DNA of 64,000 nucleotides. Source: Eonycteris spelaea. Taxonomy: Eukaryota; Chordata; Mammalia; Chiroptera; Pteropodidae. The DNA lies in the NCBI GenBank assembly GCA_003508835.1, contig PUFA01000007.1, positions 11,865,001-11,929,000 of the forward strand, written 5' to 3'. The translations under genes were made by a program, and so were the position numbers. Shown here piece by piece: positions 1-12,109 of the stretch; position 1 is the first letter of the stretch, and the number at the start of each line of letters is the position of its first letter. Below the pieces are notes generated by a model, which worked only from the letters and a program-made list of their open reading frames with translations, was not told the DNA's origin and did not search any database.

Positions 1-302
1 TTGATCTTGAGAATCAATGCCAATTCCTTATTAAGCTGTCAATCTTTCTTAGTGTCCTCCTTAAAGATCTTGATTCAGTGAATGTACCAGTGAACCTGAA
101 AGTTGCGAGGTGCAACAAGCCCTCCTTGAAGAGTAAATCCCAGGCTCTCACCCAGAATTTCTGGAGTTTCCGGTGCCATGTAGCGCCACCGCCAAACTCA
201 TTTTCCTAACAAGCTACATTGAATGGTTTGCTTCATGAAGAATTTGCAGAAAACATCTAATTTTGAAAACTATTTTCTAATTTCCCTAGAGCCTCCAAAC
301 AA
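1..302. other. Unannotated flank
   Basis: Moderately AT-rich unique-looking sequence. I see no gene, RNA or repeat that I can name. Confidence 0.4.
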
Positions 303-993
303 CTAAAAACTATTACGCTCCAGCCCCATAATGTGGAAAATTGTGGGAACGGCCATGTTGGCAATTTGAAAAGTTATAGGGCCTTGACAAAAATCGACAA
401 CTTTGTCCAAACCATTTCTTCCTAAAAGATAATTCTTGTGCCATCTGTCTATTTGATCAATCTCCTTTGGGGTTATGGAGAATCCAGGAAAAGGGTTAAA
501 ATCCGATCCCTCTGTGGGGAGTAGAATATGGGAATTTCTCAGCTTTGCAGATCCCGGCACCTTGCAATGGCTGGGTCACTCACTCGTCCACATCACGCTT
601 TCAAAGGTAAGCAGATTCAGATAACCCAGAGAGAGAAGCACCTGCTTGTGCTCAACTGCAGTTCCACCCTCATCCAGGCCGCCCATGGAGCAAACGTCTT
701 CCCACACGCAGTGGCAACGGAGCTCAGGCTTCTGTCCCTGGGGACATCTCACTCGGCTCTGCCACTGTGACACCGTTCTCGCAAATCACCTCTCCGCGTA
801 AAGTGATGTTCAGACTCAGAGTTTGTCCCTCCCTGACCCTGGGGATAGTGGCCCAGGAGTTTTCAGGATGAATTTCCTTAGGCCACCCTTTAGCACACAT
901 GGCTAAGTGCTCAATGTCAGACAATGGATCAAGAAGGGAACCCAAGGAATGGAGCACAGCCCGTGCAGGCACAGTTAGCGCCGGACTGCCCAA
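303..993 (-). pseudogene. Possible decayed coding relic, origin unknown
   Basis: On the minus strand, positions 773-303 are one frame interrupted by a single stop at 576-578, and positions 993-724 are open in another frame, so one frameshift near 724-773 plus one stop would give about 230 codons. That is longer than expected by chance in this AT-rich DNA, and the stretch is GC-richer than its flanks. No family was recognised. It could be an endogenous-retrovirus remnant, an old processed pseudogene or coincidence. No restored sequence is offered. Confidence 0.25.
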
Positions 994-1194
994 CCCCAGA
1001 CCACACCATCCTCCTTGGGATTCTTGCTATAGCTACTATTTTACAAGGGCTAAGAAGAACTTCAGCAGCTGAGTTACCCTGCCCTACTCAACAGCGTTCA
1101 CTGCTGTTGTCTTTGGTCCAATTCCATTCCACCAGTGATCCCTGACCAAGTGATTCTAATATATAAGACACTTTGGATATTAGTGAAGTTATCA

Positions 1195-1800
1195 GTGAGG
1201 AACTTTTCAGTTGCATGTGATAGAAAAAAAAAAAAAAAACTCAAATTCACCAGAGCAAACAACAGGCAAAGGGCATGGAGTGCTTTATCAGTCCCCTAAC
1301 TAGAAAGCCCAGAGAAGGTAGGCTTCAGGTGAGGCTTCATCATTTCATCAAGGATCTGATTTCACACTCTCTTGACTCTGCATTCCTTCATGTTGACATA
1401 ATCTTCAAGCTTTACATAGTGGTCTCTGGCAGTGCCAAGAAAACACCGCTCGAAGTCTCATAGTGACTTCAGTAGCAGCAGACTCACCTCCAGCAGAATG
1501 GAAAGAATCTCTTCACTAGCTCCCCATAAATCCTAAGATTCTCTCTCTCCCATTGTCTAAAACTGAGTCATGTGTCCATTTCTGAACCAATCACTGCAAG
1601 TAACTGTTGGCTTCCCTAACTGGTTTAGGCCAATCAGGGCTCATCCTAGGAGCTAAAAGAAAGGTTAATCCCACCCAAACTATATGGCTGAAAATGGAGA
1701 GGTGTGAAGTGAAGTACCCAAAGGAAAAACCAAAGTCACTCAGTGTGAGAAGTTAGGGGTAGATATTGAAGACACCTAACAAATGTCTATCACAGTCAAC
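1195..1800 (+). repeat. Old interspersed repeat, class unresolved
   Basis: The run from ttgcatgtgatag through the 'ctgaaccaatcactg' and 'ccaatcagggctcat' blocks to the final 'aatgtctatcaca' matches, by recollection, a common mammalian repeat of about 500-600 bp with CCAAT-like blocks. An internal A-run lies at about 1,224-1,240. I cannot name the family confidently. Confidence 0.45.
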
Positions 1801-2499
1801 ATGATGTGTCTAAAGTTGTTGCTTTATCTTGTCTGATGTGTGGGGATTCGACTGCAGAATTGCTGAATTCTCTAGTAGCTCCAACTATATCATACAAAAT
1901 TAATTTTAATTCCTTCGGAGAACTGAAATAACCTCGAGAGATGGAAAAAATCTCCCAGCACAATATTTTTAAGAAAACAAGTCCCCTATCCTGGGTGGGA
2001 TTTTTCCAGGCTGCTCTACTGAAATCCTGACCACACTCCAGGGATATTCAGACAAAGATGCCTCGTAAAAGTTAAAAATACAGAAAGATTTTACGAACAA
2101 AGCTTAAGTGTTATTAGCTAATACCCGAAGATTACACAAGTAAAGCCTGGTCAGGCATGAGGTTGCCACATTTTTCAACATCTAGTAAAAAGATTTAAGG
2201 AAGCTTGTAATGTCACATTTCTGTGAAAGGCTCTTCGAATAATTTTTCTCAGGCTCATAGCTTGCTGTGCTAGCTCCTTCTGGTGAAAAGATGGTACCCG
2301 TGTGTGTAAGAGAGGAAGGAGAACTTCAGGAGAAAGGAAGCAAGGAATGCACTTTGGAAAAAGAATGATTCTTGACACTAGAGTATCCCTAAGCACATTT
2401 CTGCTCCAGAGGGCTTTAAATGATCGCATTCATTTGAAAGATGGAATGCTCCTCCCAAGTTTATAATCTACAGCAATTACGGTAATTAATAATCAGTGA
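1801..2499. other. Unique-looking AT-rich stretch
   Basis: No recognisable gene or repeat. It includes short TAAT-bearing segments but no block long enough to call. Confidence 0.35.
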
Positions 2500-2596
2500 C
2501 ATCCATATGGGCAGGAACTGCGCCTGTGCTGTTCACCACCATGTACCCAAGTCCTGGAACACAGTAGGCACTCAGTAAATATTTGATGTCATGAAA
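2500..2596 (+). repeat. L2 LINE 3' end
   Basis: The segment running 'gggcaggaactg...cctggaacacagtaggcactcagtaaatatttga' is the diagnostic 3' terminal region of L2 in sense orientation. Confidence 0.75.
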
Positions 2597-2599
2597 CGA

Positions 2600-4920
2600 A
2601 AATGAATTTAATGTGTAGAAGCCAACCTCTTTTAACACGCAGGCTCAGCCTGAAGATGATTCTGAGGGTTCTCATGCCATTCCTCTAGGAGAGGCTGGGC
2701 CTGAGGTGAGGTAGGTGGCAGTGAGGAGGGCAGTCAAGGACCGAATGCTTAAAGAGGACGTAAAAGTGATCACTCCTCCGATTCGACCCCAGGTCGCACG
2801 GTGCTGGGGATCCAGAGAAGGAGAAAGCACAAGTTGCGTAAAGGCTCAGGGCAAGAAGAGGGTCACCTCCGTAGTGACAGCACGATGTGAAAATACATGA
2901 CAGAAGGGAGTGTGTAAAGCGTTCCGGGCGCAAAGAGGAAGGGGCAGTTAATTTTCCCTCGCGGGTGCGTGGGGGATTACAGGAAAGAATTTTGGATTGT
3001 AACTGGTCCTAGCAGGAGCCTCCACAAAGACAATATTGAAGGCTCCCCCCACCCCCCAGAAACCCAGAGGGGTGGCAAGTAAGAGGCAGGAAGATGAGGG
3101 TGCCTTGTAATCCCCAGAACTTTAAAAGTGGCCAATTTTTCTTCACAGATGAATGAGTCCTTCCTCAGCTGCCCCAGAACCTTTATGTACGCCCCCCACC
3201 CCATCACAGGCCCACGGGTTCCCAGTCTGCCAGAACAAAGCCCCAGCCAGGAAACAATATGATGTCCCACAAACTGAGGGGTTTAGTAGGAAGGGACGAA
3301 AAGTCCTTGCTTTGAAAGGAGGCAGTGGGTTGTTTCAGCCATGCTATCTTATTTCCGGTGTAATTTAATAAACATTGGTTCCGAATAAGGGACCACATCC
3401 TCCTCTCCACTAGATAGATCTGGTTTTGCCACATGGTTTTCAGTGTTCCTAATGAGCTGTTAACGAGCTGTCAATTAAATGCACAAATTAGGAGAGATGA
3501 CACAAGAGGTTTCTACAACAGAGCATGCTCCCAGGCTGCAAACTACAGACCCTTCCATTAGAGCCCAAGGGCCTTGAATTTGGACTTCCCAATGAACACC
3601 TTTGACCTGGATGGGGAAAATGTTGCAATTAAGTCTGGTCGGAGGGTGGTTAAGACATAAACTTAGAGAAAAACATTTTTTTTTTCTTACTCTAACTTCT
3701 GAAAATCCTCTGGGCTGGTAGTGAATCAAACAGTTAATTTTCTGCTGCAACTTGTAAACCTGTTTTACTTAAGTGGGTGCTGACAGAAGACTTTATTCTG
3801 TGAGACTTTTATTGTCATTTCTTTTCCAGCCAATTGGTTCCACAGGCTTTCTGCTGTTTACCGGATCCCTCTTCAGGGAAAGAACTTCACGCAAAGGAAG
3901 AAAACGACACAAATGAATGTCAAACCTTACGTGTGATTATCCCTGCTTCTGCCTGCCACCACTTCCCAAGAGAGTCTCCCAAAAGTACATATTATTGGAG
4001 GAGCCCTAAATCCCCCGGCCTGTTTTATTTCCCGAGATGAGAGGTGAAGAGAAGAGTTGAGAGCAGTGTCAGAAGCGCTGAGAAAAGGGAAGGCAGCTTA
4101 GCCCATGAGGTGGGGGCCAGGGAAGGTGGAGTGAGATGGGGCGGTGGGCAGGGCGAAGTTCTCTGACACAAAGGGACAAAAAAAGGGTTTCTGCAGACCG
4201 GAAAGAGAAAGGGAACATAAATCACAGTGCTCCCCGGGTGGGAACTGTTGGAAGGGTTCCTTGCACAGAAAAGGAAGAGCAAAAAGACCAGTTACTGGTT
4301 AACTTCGAGAAGAGCTGGACACACTGGGGGTGGGGTGGGGGTGGCATCTTAATGCAGCGAATGAAATGGCTCTGTCTACCGGTTGGCTAAAGGAGTCGCT
4401 GGGAGTAATTCTGTGGAGGTGGCTTCCGGGACGGACTGTCTGTCCTTAAACACAGGAGGCTGAGAGGATACAACTGTTCCCACTTCACACCCCCAAAATC
4501 AATCATTTCCCCCAGAAAGACATGGAGCCTTTGCTGGCTGAGCCTTAAGACTTGCAAAGCTGATACCCTGCCAGCTCAGGCCCTCTGTGACTCAGTTTCC
4601 CCACCTTCTGAAGGACTAGGATGATGACAATCCCAAAATGAGAGAACATGCCCAGAGGCAGGATCCTCTCCCTTTAAGAGGAGACTTGCAGTGCTGGGGG
4701 GAAGGCTTAGGCCATGGTCTTGCGCCAGGCCCCTCTTCCCTTCCCTAGGCGCTGCTGCTTCCCGCCGTCCTGACTATTAAATTTCAGGTTTCTCCCTCCT
4801 GCTGGTCCATCACCAGCACCCTCCCCTTCAAGACTTCTTGCATCACCCAGTCTGCCAGCACAAACCACGATTCTCTGCAAATCTAACCTGAGGCCTTTAC
4901 CCTCTCCTGTTGTAGGCAGA
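2600..4920. other. Mostly unique non-coding stretch
   Basis: GC-mixed sequence without a supported gene. Small purine runs, a G/C-rich piece at about 3,040-3,070 and a G-rich piece at about 4,326-4,345 are present. The part around 3,440-3,830 is AT-rich with several TAAT/ATTA cores and may be regulatory. Confidence 0.35.
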
Positions 4921-4924
4921 AGCC

Positions 4925-5105
4925 CTGAATTTGGAATCTTAAGTCTCAGGCTCAAGTCCTAGCTCTGTCATTCACTGTGTGACAATGAACCTATTTCTTG
5001 ACCTCTCTGAACTTTGCTTCCTTTTCTGAAAACAGATCACAGAGAAAAAAAAAACCTGTTGGAGGTTCGAAGAGATAATGGAAAAGCGTCGTATACTACA
5101 AGGCA
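4925..5105 (+). repeat. MIR SINE
   Basis: Sense MIR core: 'cctagctctgtcattcactgtgtgac', then 'acctctctgaactttgcttcc' and 'gaagagataatggaaaagc'. It is diverged and interrupted by an A-run. Confidence 0.75.
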
Positions 5106-5109
5106 ATAA

Positions 5110-5608
5110 ACTAGAAGTTTTAAAAATTCTCCTCCCTCTCTTTTATTCCTTTAGCAATGACAGCCTTTTTCCCAAATGGAATCTTAAGTGAAGCCCCAAA
5201 CTGAAGAACAGAGGAAAGGCAGAGCCCACCCCCTGGGCCACACCCTCCAGGTTCTGTTCCCTACCTCATGGTTTGAAAACCATTGCCTTCGAGTAACAGT
5301 CGCTGTTAATAAGTACTAATCAGAAGTATTTTGAAAATAAAGCCCCATGCTATTACTGGAAGATGGCCAAACAACACCTGTCAAGTGCTTATTTCACATT
5401 GACAGTTTTTAGTCTAGTATGGGGCCGACTCCCACCTTTTTAAGTATAAGTTTATGACAACAACCTGGCATCATTTAAGCTTCTACCTGATGACTCCTAT
5501 TCGTTCGCCTATCACCCTGCTCCCTCCTTGCCTTATACTCATGGGTCTGTATGCTTTAAAGGCGGTGTCTTCTGTCCATTTTGTGACTCCCCCTCCCCAC
5601 CCCCCACA

Positions 5609-5611
<3 letters not shown>
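5110..5611. other. Unique stretch before the (TC)n tract
   Basis: No gene seen. 5,290-5,460 is AT-rich with paired TAAT cores and may be a small regulatory block. Confidence 0.3.

Positions 5612-5657
<46 letters not shown>
5612..5657 (+). repeat. (TC)n microsatellite
   Basis: About 23 uninterrupted TC units, preceded by a C-rich polypyrimidine run (5,588-5,608). Homopurine-homopyrimidine, so triplex-capable. The open frames across it on both strands are artefacts. Confidence 0.97.
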
Positions 5658-5660
<3 letters not shown>

Positions 5661-5929
5661 AGATAAAAGAATAAGTTTCTTAAAACCAATCGAAGAAAAA
5701 CGAGCTACAGATTTATTAACAAGGACCCTTTTATTAAGACGGAGGACCTTTGATATCCCTCAGTGATCCCCACTAACAGCCACGTTTCCGAAAGTGGCCA
5801 TAGAGAACTGTCCCTGGCTAACTATATCCCTGTAGTGACGAGTGGAATTTGGGGACAGGGCAGGTTTGGGCCCCATACATGATAACAGAGCTCCTCTGAT
5901 CAGCTTCACCTCAGCCCAGTTTTAATTCA

Positions 5930-6270
5930 AAGTAAGCATTCCTGCAGGATTCACCATTACCTCCCCCTTTTTGCACTCTGCCGATTTCATTAAGCAAGTC
6001 TTCTCCGAGATCTAAATGCTAACTGTCATGGCAGGCTGCAAAGCCATTTCCCTCCCCCCAGCCCCTGAGAGGCCCAGAGGGAAAGTCAGCAGGCACAATT
6101 ATAGCTTTCATGTGTCTTTCTGGAGAGAAGACTTAAGTGTTATTTTATATATTTTTCTCTGCACCATGTCAGTGATTTTCTCAGGAAGCACAAGCCTCAA
6201 GCTTCTCCCCTCAACCCCCAACAATGAAAATTTCATGAAAAAGTTATCCAGACTAAGAAAAGCAACGTTT
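5930..6270. promoter_or_regulatory. Candidate conserved non-coding block
   Basis: Repeat-free block with clustered motifs (cattaagcaag, aattatag, ttaagtg) and no coding pattern. Conservation is inferred from composition only. Confidence 0.25.
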
Positions 6271-6560
6271 CGTTCCTTTGTGAGCTATGTGGGCTGCTTT
6301 CTACCACATAGCTGCTGTTACCAACACAGAGACACAAATCCAAGAAGACAGAAGAGGTGTATAAAATATGGACAGGGGAAATGAAAAAGAGAAAGAATTA
6401 GAGAAATCACGAGAGAGCTCCCTATTTGGGGTGTAGGAGGGTTGGGGAGGGTGAAGAGGTTGCTTTTTTACAAATGAGAGAAACAGTCCTACAAGGTGGC
6501 TCCTTTGCCACTTTAATTGCAAAACCCAACGCTCCAAGCCACAGGCATTCATGGCTTTCT

Positions 6561-6578
6561 TGTGCCCTCTAGTGGGCA
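6561..6578 (-). promoter_or_regulatory. CTCF-like motif
   Basis: tgtgccctctagtgggca contains GCCCTCTAGTGG, the reverse complement of a CTCF core variant (CCACTAGAGGGC). Confidence 0.35.
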
Positions 6579-6629
6579 AAGGTGGTCAGTGTATTTCCTT
6601 GAGTGACAACCAGGATGTCTCATGCACTT

Positions 6630-7100
6630 GTCGGCCTTCTTATTACATCATGAATTTTGATAAGCCCATTAGCCAGCCAGGCAGCCAGGAGGAGGATGTC
6701 TTTCTCACTTGATGACTACACAATGAGGAGTAATATATTTTAATTTAAACACCATAAACCTATTGAGTGCTTAATTAACTTTAACCGTCTTTAGGGGAAT
6801 GAAGCCAATTTGAGGGGGTCAAAAGGAGTTGTTTCAATATCAAACAGTTTTACATAGTCAATCCATTCATTCGGCCTACAGCTACTGATTAACACACAAA
6901 ATTAACATGTTAGTAAAAATTCATATTCGGGCCTCCAGGGAAATAAGATGCGCATGCACAGGGCTCGATTAGCACAGCTATTGTTTTGTCCCAACAATAT
7001 AATTTAATGGGTTTTTAGAATTACAGAAAGAGAGACTCGGTGCTGGTGTGAATTGATTATTTACCACAAAGCTTTGAAATATAGAAAAGATAGAAAACAT
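6630..7100. promoter_or_regulatory. Candidate enhancer-like AT-rich block
   Basis: Repeat-free run dense in homeodomain-type cores (TTAATTAA, TAATTT, GATTAA, ATTAGC) plus an inverted SOX-type pair at 6,980-6,998. This resembles conserved developmental enhancers, but conservation cannot be tested here. Confidence 0.35.
6980..6998. promoter_or_regulatory. Inverted SOX-type motif pair
   Basis: ATTGTT (6,980-6,985) and AACAAT (6,993-6,998) face each other across seven bases, forming a near-palindrome within an AT-rich unique block. Confidence 0.35.
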
Positions 7101-7989
7101 CTCAAGCCAAAAGGGCCAGCGAGCAGAGAGGCAGATGAGTTCGGAGCGAGTGTATCTTCCCAAGGAGCTTGGCCAGGATGGACCGAGGGAGAGGCAGGCT
7201 GGGCAACCACAATCAGACATACGCTGGGGCCAACAGGAGGAGTGGGAAGAGGCTTTTTGGCTGCATGGAAAAGCACATAAGAGCTGCTTTCCCAGGGAGA
7301 AAGAAATTATTTCATTTAAGCTTTAATCATATTGCATACCCAGCTTACTTCCCAGAATCATCTGACGCATTTATAGTATTCAAACACAATAAATAATAAT
7401 TTAAAAAAGGATAAATAAAAGAGTATGATTTAAAAGAAGATAAGGAGCCAATGAGAAAGAGAATAGAGAGCCATAAAATAAGGTAGTTACCGCATTTGCA
7501 AAGCAAATTGAGTTCTGGGCTTCCTGGCAGCCAAGGAAAAAGAGCTAAGTGCCCTGGGATATATAGGTCTCATTAGCTAAAGTCCTGAAGGTAGCATCTA
7601 AGTTTGTCTGCATAGACGTGTTTCCTTCTTCCAGCAGAACTTGAGAGTAATTGATTGTGCGGTTACTTACAGAAAGGTTGCTGCATGAGAGGATGGCCCA
7701 TGTGTTTAATAACGAAAGAGACGAAGTGTCCTTCAGGAAGGGCTTCTCACGTTGGTGCTCCATAAAAGGCGAGCACAAAGCTGTAAGTTGAAAGTGGCAA
7801 AGCCATTTCTGCAGGGGACTAAAATAACACAGTCTAGGTATGTGCTTTCTGATGATCTTTCTTGCGTCCCTGTAGTAGTAGTAGCATTAGGACCCAGAAA
7901 AGCAGAAAGGACTTTTTCTCACATGAGATTTACAGAGTTTCTATCAGAACCTCATCACGGACCTGGCTGCTTTCGGTCTCTCATCTGAC
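7101..7989. other. Unannotated stretch
   Basis: Purine-biased unique-looking sequence. I see no gene or nameable repeat. Confidence 0.35.
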
Positions 7990-7999
7990 TGCTGAGTCC

Positions 8000-8860
8000 T
8001 CCTAAACATTTACTTTAATATGCCCATTTTGAGGCAAAATCTTCCAGTGCCTCCTCGCTCCCCATATGGATCTATTTTCAGCCTCATCTCTCAACACTAC
8101 CCCACACGGAACATTCCTGCCGCCAGGCTGGACTTTCACTAGCCCCTCACTACACCTCCAAGGCCCTGCCACGCCCCTCGCCCCGACTCTACTTTGCCCT
8201 TCTTCGCCTTCCCAGTCTTCAAATCCTTCTTCCTCCACCTAACCTTTCCCCACTCTCCTCCAAGACTCATTTTCCGCACAATAAATAATCGAGGCCCTTC
8301 ACGATCTGGCCCCAACCCCACTCCCGCCCTACCTTCTGTGTATCCCAAGCTGCAGGCCACCGAGCTCCCGCTTTCCCCAAACCCACCACCGTTGTCAGAT
8401 CTCCATTGTCAGGCATCATCTTTCTGCCTTGCTCTCCCTCCGCTTTCACCTGGCAGACCTCTCCTTCTTCGTGACCAGGTTCATCTGAAACAGAGGTCCT
8501 TTCGACCCTCTGAGCACAGTCAGCCTCCTTCGGCTCTCTGCTCTTGGAGCCACGCCCTGCCGCCCCCTTCGCACCCCTCCCCCCTCCCCGCCCGCCCCAC
8601 CTCGCTCCCCGCCGCACCCCCTCCCCCGCCCTCACCACTTCTACAACCTGTCACAGTTTACTGGGAATATTTAGGGTGATTCCATTTCTCCTGCCACACT
8701 GGGAGCTCCTTGATCATAGGTTGAGCGTTTTCATGGTTCCTTTTTAAATTTTATCGATTTACTTATTTAATTTTTGGCTTTTTAATTTTTTTTTTTGGCT
8801 CCTTTTTGTAAAATCTCACATGGCAAACAGTGCCTGGCGCTTAACAGGACTCAGAATATG
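8000..8860 (+). repeat. L2 LINE, ORF2 end through 3' region, sense
   Basis: Contains 'aggcccttcacgatctggccccaacccc', the recurrent L2 protein-3' landmark, followed by L2-like 'cacactgggagctccttgatcatagg' near 8,695. The 8,540-8,640 part is an expanded C-rich segment with G-quadruplex potential on the minus strand. The 161-codon frame through it is pseudogenic LINE sequence. Confidence 0.75.
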
Positions 8861-8869
8861 CTACTCGAA

Positions 8870-10090
8870 CTATATCTCTCAGCACTCCTCAACCACAGGC
8901 ACACCCACCAGGCTCACAGCTCCTGGGTGACAGGGTTTCTTCTGAATCTTTCTGTGTCCCTCGGGCTATTCTTCCTATGGTGGTAAAGCAGTCACTCTCT
9001 CTGCTTGCTGTTATAGGAAGAATTTTCATTGTCTCCCTGACCATCTCACGGTCTACTATCTCTCTATCTGCCACCTTCTCTCCCTTCTCTCTTCTTGCTT
9101 CTCTCAGTGACTTTTATTCACCAAAGAAGCCTGGCAAAAGAGGACAGGTTCAAGGAACCAGACAGAGAAGAAGATGACGGTCAAGAGGACCCGAAGAACG
9201 CAGTGTCTTTCCTCAGAGATACTTCGACCCAGTTGACTGTTTCCTGGGAAGACCCAAGGTCAAAGGAGCCCAGTCCTTCAGCAAAGTGAGCAGCCGGAAG
9301 TGAGGTCACTTTAACAGGCTGGGGTCAGAGGATGGAGTCAGGGACTGGGCTGCTCCGGCACCAGAGACAGGACTGGGACTCGTGCACAGGGTCTGAGAAC
9401 GATGCCTGTGTCAGGACCACTCAGGGCATCTAGCAGGGCGGGAGAGGCCTCATGGCAGCAGGCTGGGCTAGGTCCCCGTCACAGAGGAAATGGTGTCCTA
9501 ATGTCTCCGTGACCCTGGCCTCTTTCCCCTCCTTTTAACTTGTGTGCTCCATTAACCACTTGACGTCTACTCTGTTTTTACAAGAGCGCCAGACGATGCA
9601 GGACATTTCAAGCCAAATGTGTTCATAGGGAAGTTCTTCCACTACTGGCCGCGGGGAGCGTCAGCAAAGGCTTCTCACAGGCACACGCCACATCCTCTAG
9701 CTTCAGTCTCTCTGCTGGGCTCTTTTGGTTGGGCACCTTGCTTCCCCAAACCATCTGATAGAAGAAGCCAATTCTATCCTGTCCTGTGCTTTTGGGGTTC
9801 ACACTCTGATCTCTCCTTCACTCTCCCCCTCTTTACTGTATGATTTTATTACATAATAAATGTTTGCATACTTCATTGCCATTGAAAGGAAAAGACGGTT
9901 TGGGGCTAAAGGAGTCATAGCTACCAAAGCTGTCAGCTCTTCATCTGCGATGCAAAGTCAAGGTGTCTGCCCTGGGTATCTGAAATGACCATCCCAAAGG
10001 GCTGGGGAGAAACTTTCAGTGCTGCTGGGGAGAAAATTTCTGGGGGCTAGTCTGGCGTTTTCACCCAAAGTCTTTAAAATGTGTGCATTC
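8870..10090. other. Unannotated stretch
   Basis: Mixed-composition unique-looking DNA. No convincing exon or nameable repeat. Confidence 0.35.
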
Positions 10091-10094
10091 TTAG

Positions 10095-10565
10095 GACCCT
10101 CAATGTATTTAAGTATCTGTGCCAAATAAATAATCATAAATGTGTTCAGACATTCAGGACAGTAATGTTTAGTGAAAAGGTGGAAATATACTCAACAACA
10201 GACTGATTAGTTAATGGAATTACGATATCCATTGGAATACTGGAAGTCTAAAGTAGATTAACATTACTGGCAGAGGAAAATGGTCATCCTATCTTATTAA
10301 CTCAAAAGAGCAGAGACTAAATGTTACTACAGTAAATCCCATTTTATTTAAAAATATATGTATGTATGTGAATGCACAAGGAAAGTTCTGGATCAATAGT
10401 TACCAAGACGTTGACAGCAATTACTGCTATGTAATGGAGTCATGGTGCTTTTTCATTGTGATCTTTCTGCTAGTCTGCAATTTTAAATTTCTTAACAATG
10501 AAATTGTGTGTTGCATTTGTAAAAAGAAAAAGACAATAGGAATTATTTTAAATTACTTTTTAAAA
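10095..10565 (+). repeat. Old LINE-1 3' end
   Basis: Follows the layout of old L1M 3' sequence: 'ttagtgaaaaggtggaaatatac', 'ttaatggaattacgatatcc', 'gatcaatagttaccaagacg' and an A-rich end with 'tttttcattgtgatctttctgct'. Confidence 0.6.
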
Positions 10566-10689
10566 ACCTGACCATGGAGCTTGACAGCTAGTCCCACTCT
10601 TTACTACCAATACACTCCCTGGATTTTAGGAAACTGGTATCTTACTTTGCTTAGACTGATTGCTGTCCAGCACCCATTCTTCCCTTCTT

Positions 10690-11140
10690 TGGTAATAGAA
10701 TCCAGTATCACCCTGGGCAACAATCGCTCAGCTAAATGACTACATTTCCCAGCCTCCCTTGCAGATGCTGTGACCCTGAGACTAAGTGCTGCCCAGTGAG
10801 TGTTGTGCAGGGCTCCCTGGAAGACTCCTCAGGAAGCTGACTCTACTGGAAGTTCTGCCCATCTGTCCCTCCCCCTCCCTCCTTCTTGCTGCCATGATGA
10901 CTGAAGTTCCAACAGCTTTCCTGAATCTAGGTGACGTTAGGCTGAAGGCCATGTGATAGAATGGTGAAGCAGAAAGGTAGAAGACGCCTGGGTTCCTGTA
11001 GTACCAGCCAAGTCTGCCTATCTCTGGACTTCTTTTAGGTGAAAAAAAAAAATTACATTCTTGTTTAAGTCCTGTTATTTTTAATTCTCTGCTATACGTA
11101 GCTATTCCTACTTCTTGCTGCTACAGTGGGCCAACAATTA
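10690..11140 (+). repeat. MaLR/MLT-like LTR relic
   Basis: 'actacatttcccagcctcccttgcag', 'tggacttcttttaggtga' and 'cttgtttaagtcctgttatttt' match an old mammalian LTR-type repeat with the usual 3' 'gtttaagccactg' landmark. Subfamily not resolved. A related, better-preserved 3' end lies at 34.1 kb. Confidence 0.5.
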
Positions 11141-11199
11141 CTTAGAGGAAAAACAGAGGAAAGAACTTGAAATTCTCAATTGGTGTGACAAAGAAAGCC

Positions 11200-11680
11200 G
11201 GCAACTACTTCAGAGCTGGGCTTTTATGTGCTATTATTTAAAATCATAAATGCCGACATTTATGCAACAGAGGGAGGAAATGCTATTATTTCAAGCATTA
11301 ACAGCCCAGAGCTCTGGCAAGTTACTTCACTTAGAAGATGTTTAACACAGGTACCGTAATTGTCACTTAATGGGTCAGGGAACCAAGAGAGACCTGCTTT
11401 TGTGTGTTAAGGCCTCCTCTCTGCAGATCACAAATATTTCCTTTTATGTTTAGGAAATGTAATTATGTCTAATGCAAATTGCAAGCCAGAATACTATCAC
11501 GAAGCTTATTGCTTTGGTGGCGGTTTAGTCCTTTCATTATTTTACAAATGCTACAGCCCCCAAAAGGCAACGCTTAACTCCCAAGGCCCGTCAGAGAATG
11601 TTTAATCATGTCCATTGTGAAAGTGGTCACCGAGTGTAACTGATGGTGGACAAGGCTTCCAAGGCGACTTTTTAACCAGG
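11200..11680. promoter_or_regulatory. Candidate conserved non-coding block
   Basis: Repeat-free sequence with clustered ATTA/TAAT, ATTTAAA and ATGCAAAT-like motifs (for example 'taatgcaaattgcaag' near 11,470, an octamer-like match). No coding pattern. Confidence 0.3.
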
Positions 11681-11835
11681 CCTTCCCCACCCTGGAGCTT
11701 TCTCTTGCCTGACTTGTTCCTGCTTATCCTTTAAGATTCAGGTCTGGTGTCCCCTCCTCTGGCAAAGCTCAGTTAGGGGCTTGTCCCTGGCATTCCCATA
11801 ATAGCCAATGCTAATCTCTCATAACACTAGCTGTC
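11681..11835 (+). repeat. L2 LINE fragment, sense
   Basis: 'aggccttccccaccctgg...gacttgttcctgcttatcctttaagattcaggtctggtgtcccctcctctgg' follows the L2 3' coding region. Confidence 0.6.
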
Positions 11836-11987
11836 ACCTATTAAGTTTTTAAATTATGCACCAGGTATGTGGTCCTGTCCTGGGAAGGATGTGTAGAATT
11901 GGACAAGAGGATGCTCTTAGAAACCAGGAAGTGAAGTTCCACCCCTCCCTTGAGTCCTCAGAAAGAGCTTCTCCACAGGGCCTTCTG

Positions 11988-12109
11988 ATCTCTCTCCCTC
12001 TCCCTCTCCTCTCCCTCTCCCTCTCCCTCCCTCTCCCTCTCCCTCTCCCTCTCCCCTCCCTCTCCCTCTCCCTCTCCCTCTCCCTCTCGTCCTCCTTTTC
12101 TCTCTCTCT
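11988..12109 (+). repeat. (CCCTCT)n low-complexity tract
   Basis: About 100 bp of near-perfect CCCTCT/CTCCCT units passing into (TC)n. Long Arg/Glu/Gly-rich frames on the minus strand and Leu/Ser/Pro frames on the plus strand are artefacts of it. The minus strand is G-rich. Confidence 0.95.

Noticed and set aside
5454..5689. Ser-Leu and Arg-Glu repeat frames
   Set aside because: Translation of the (TC)n tract.
8194..8679. 161-codon Pro-rich frame
   Set aside because: It lies in an L2 LINE relic and a C-rich expansion and has no domain.
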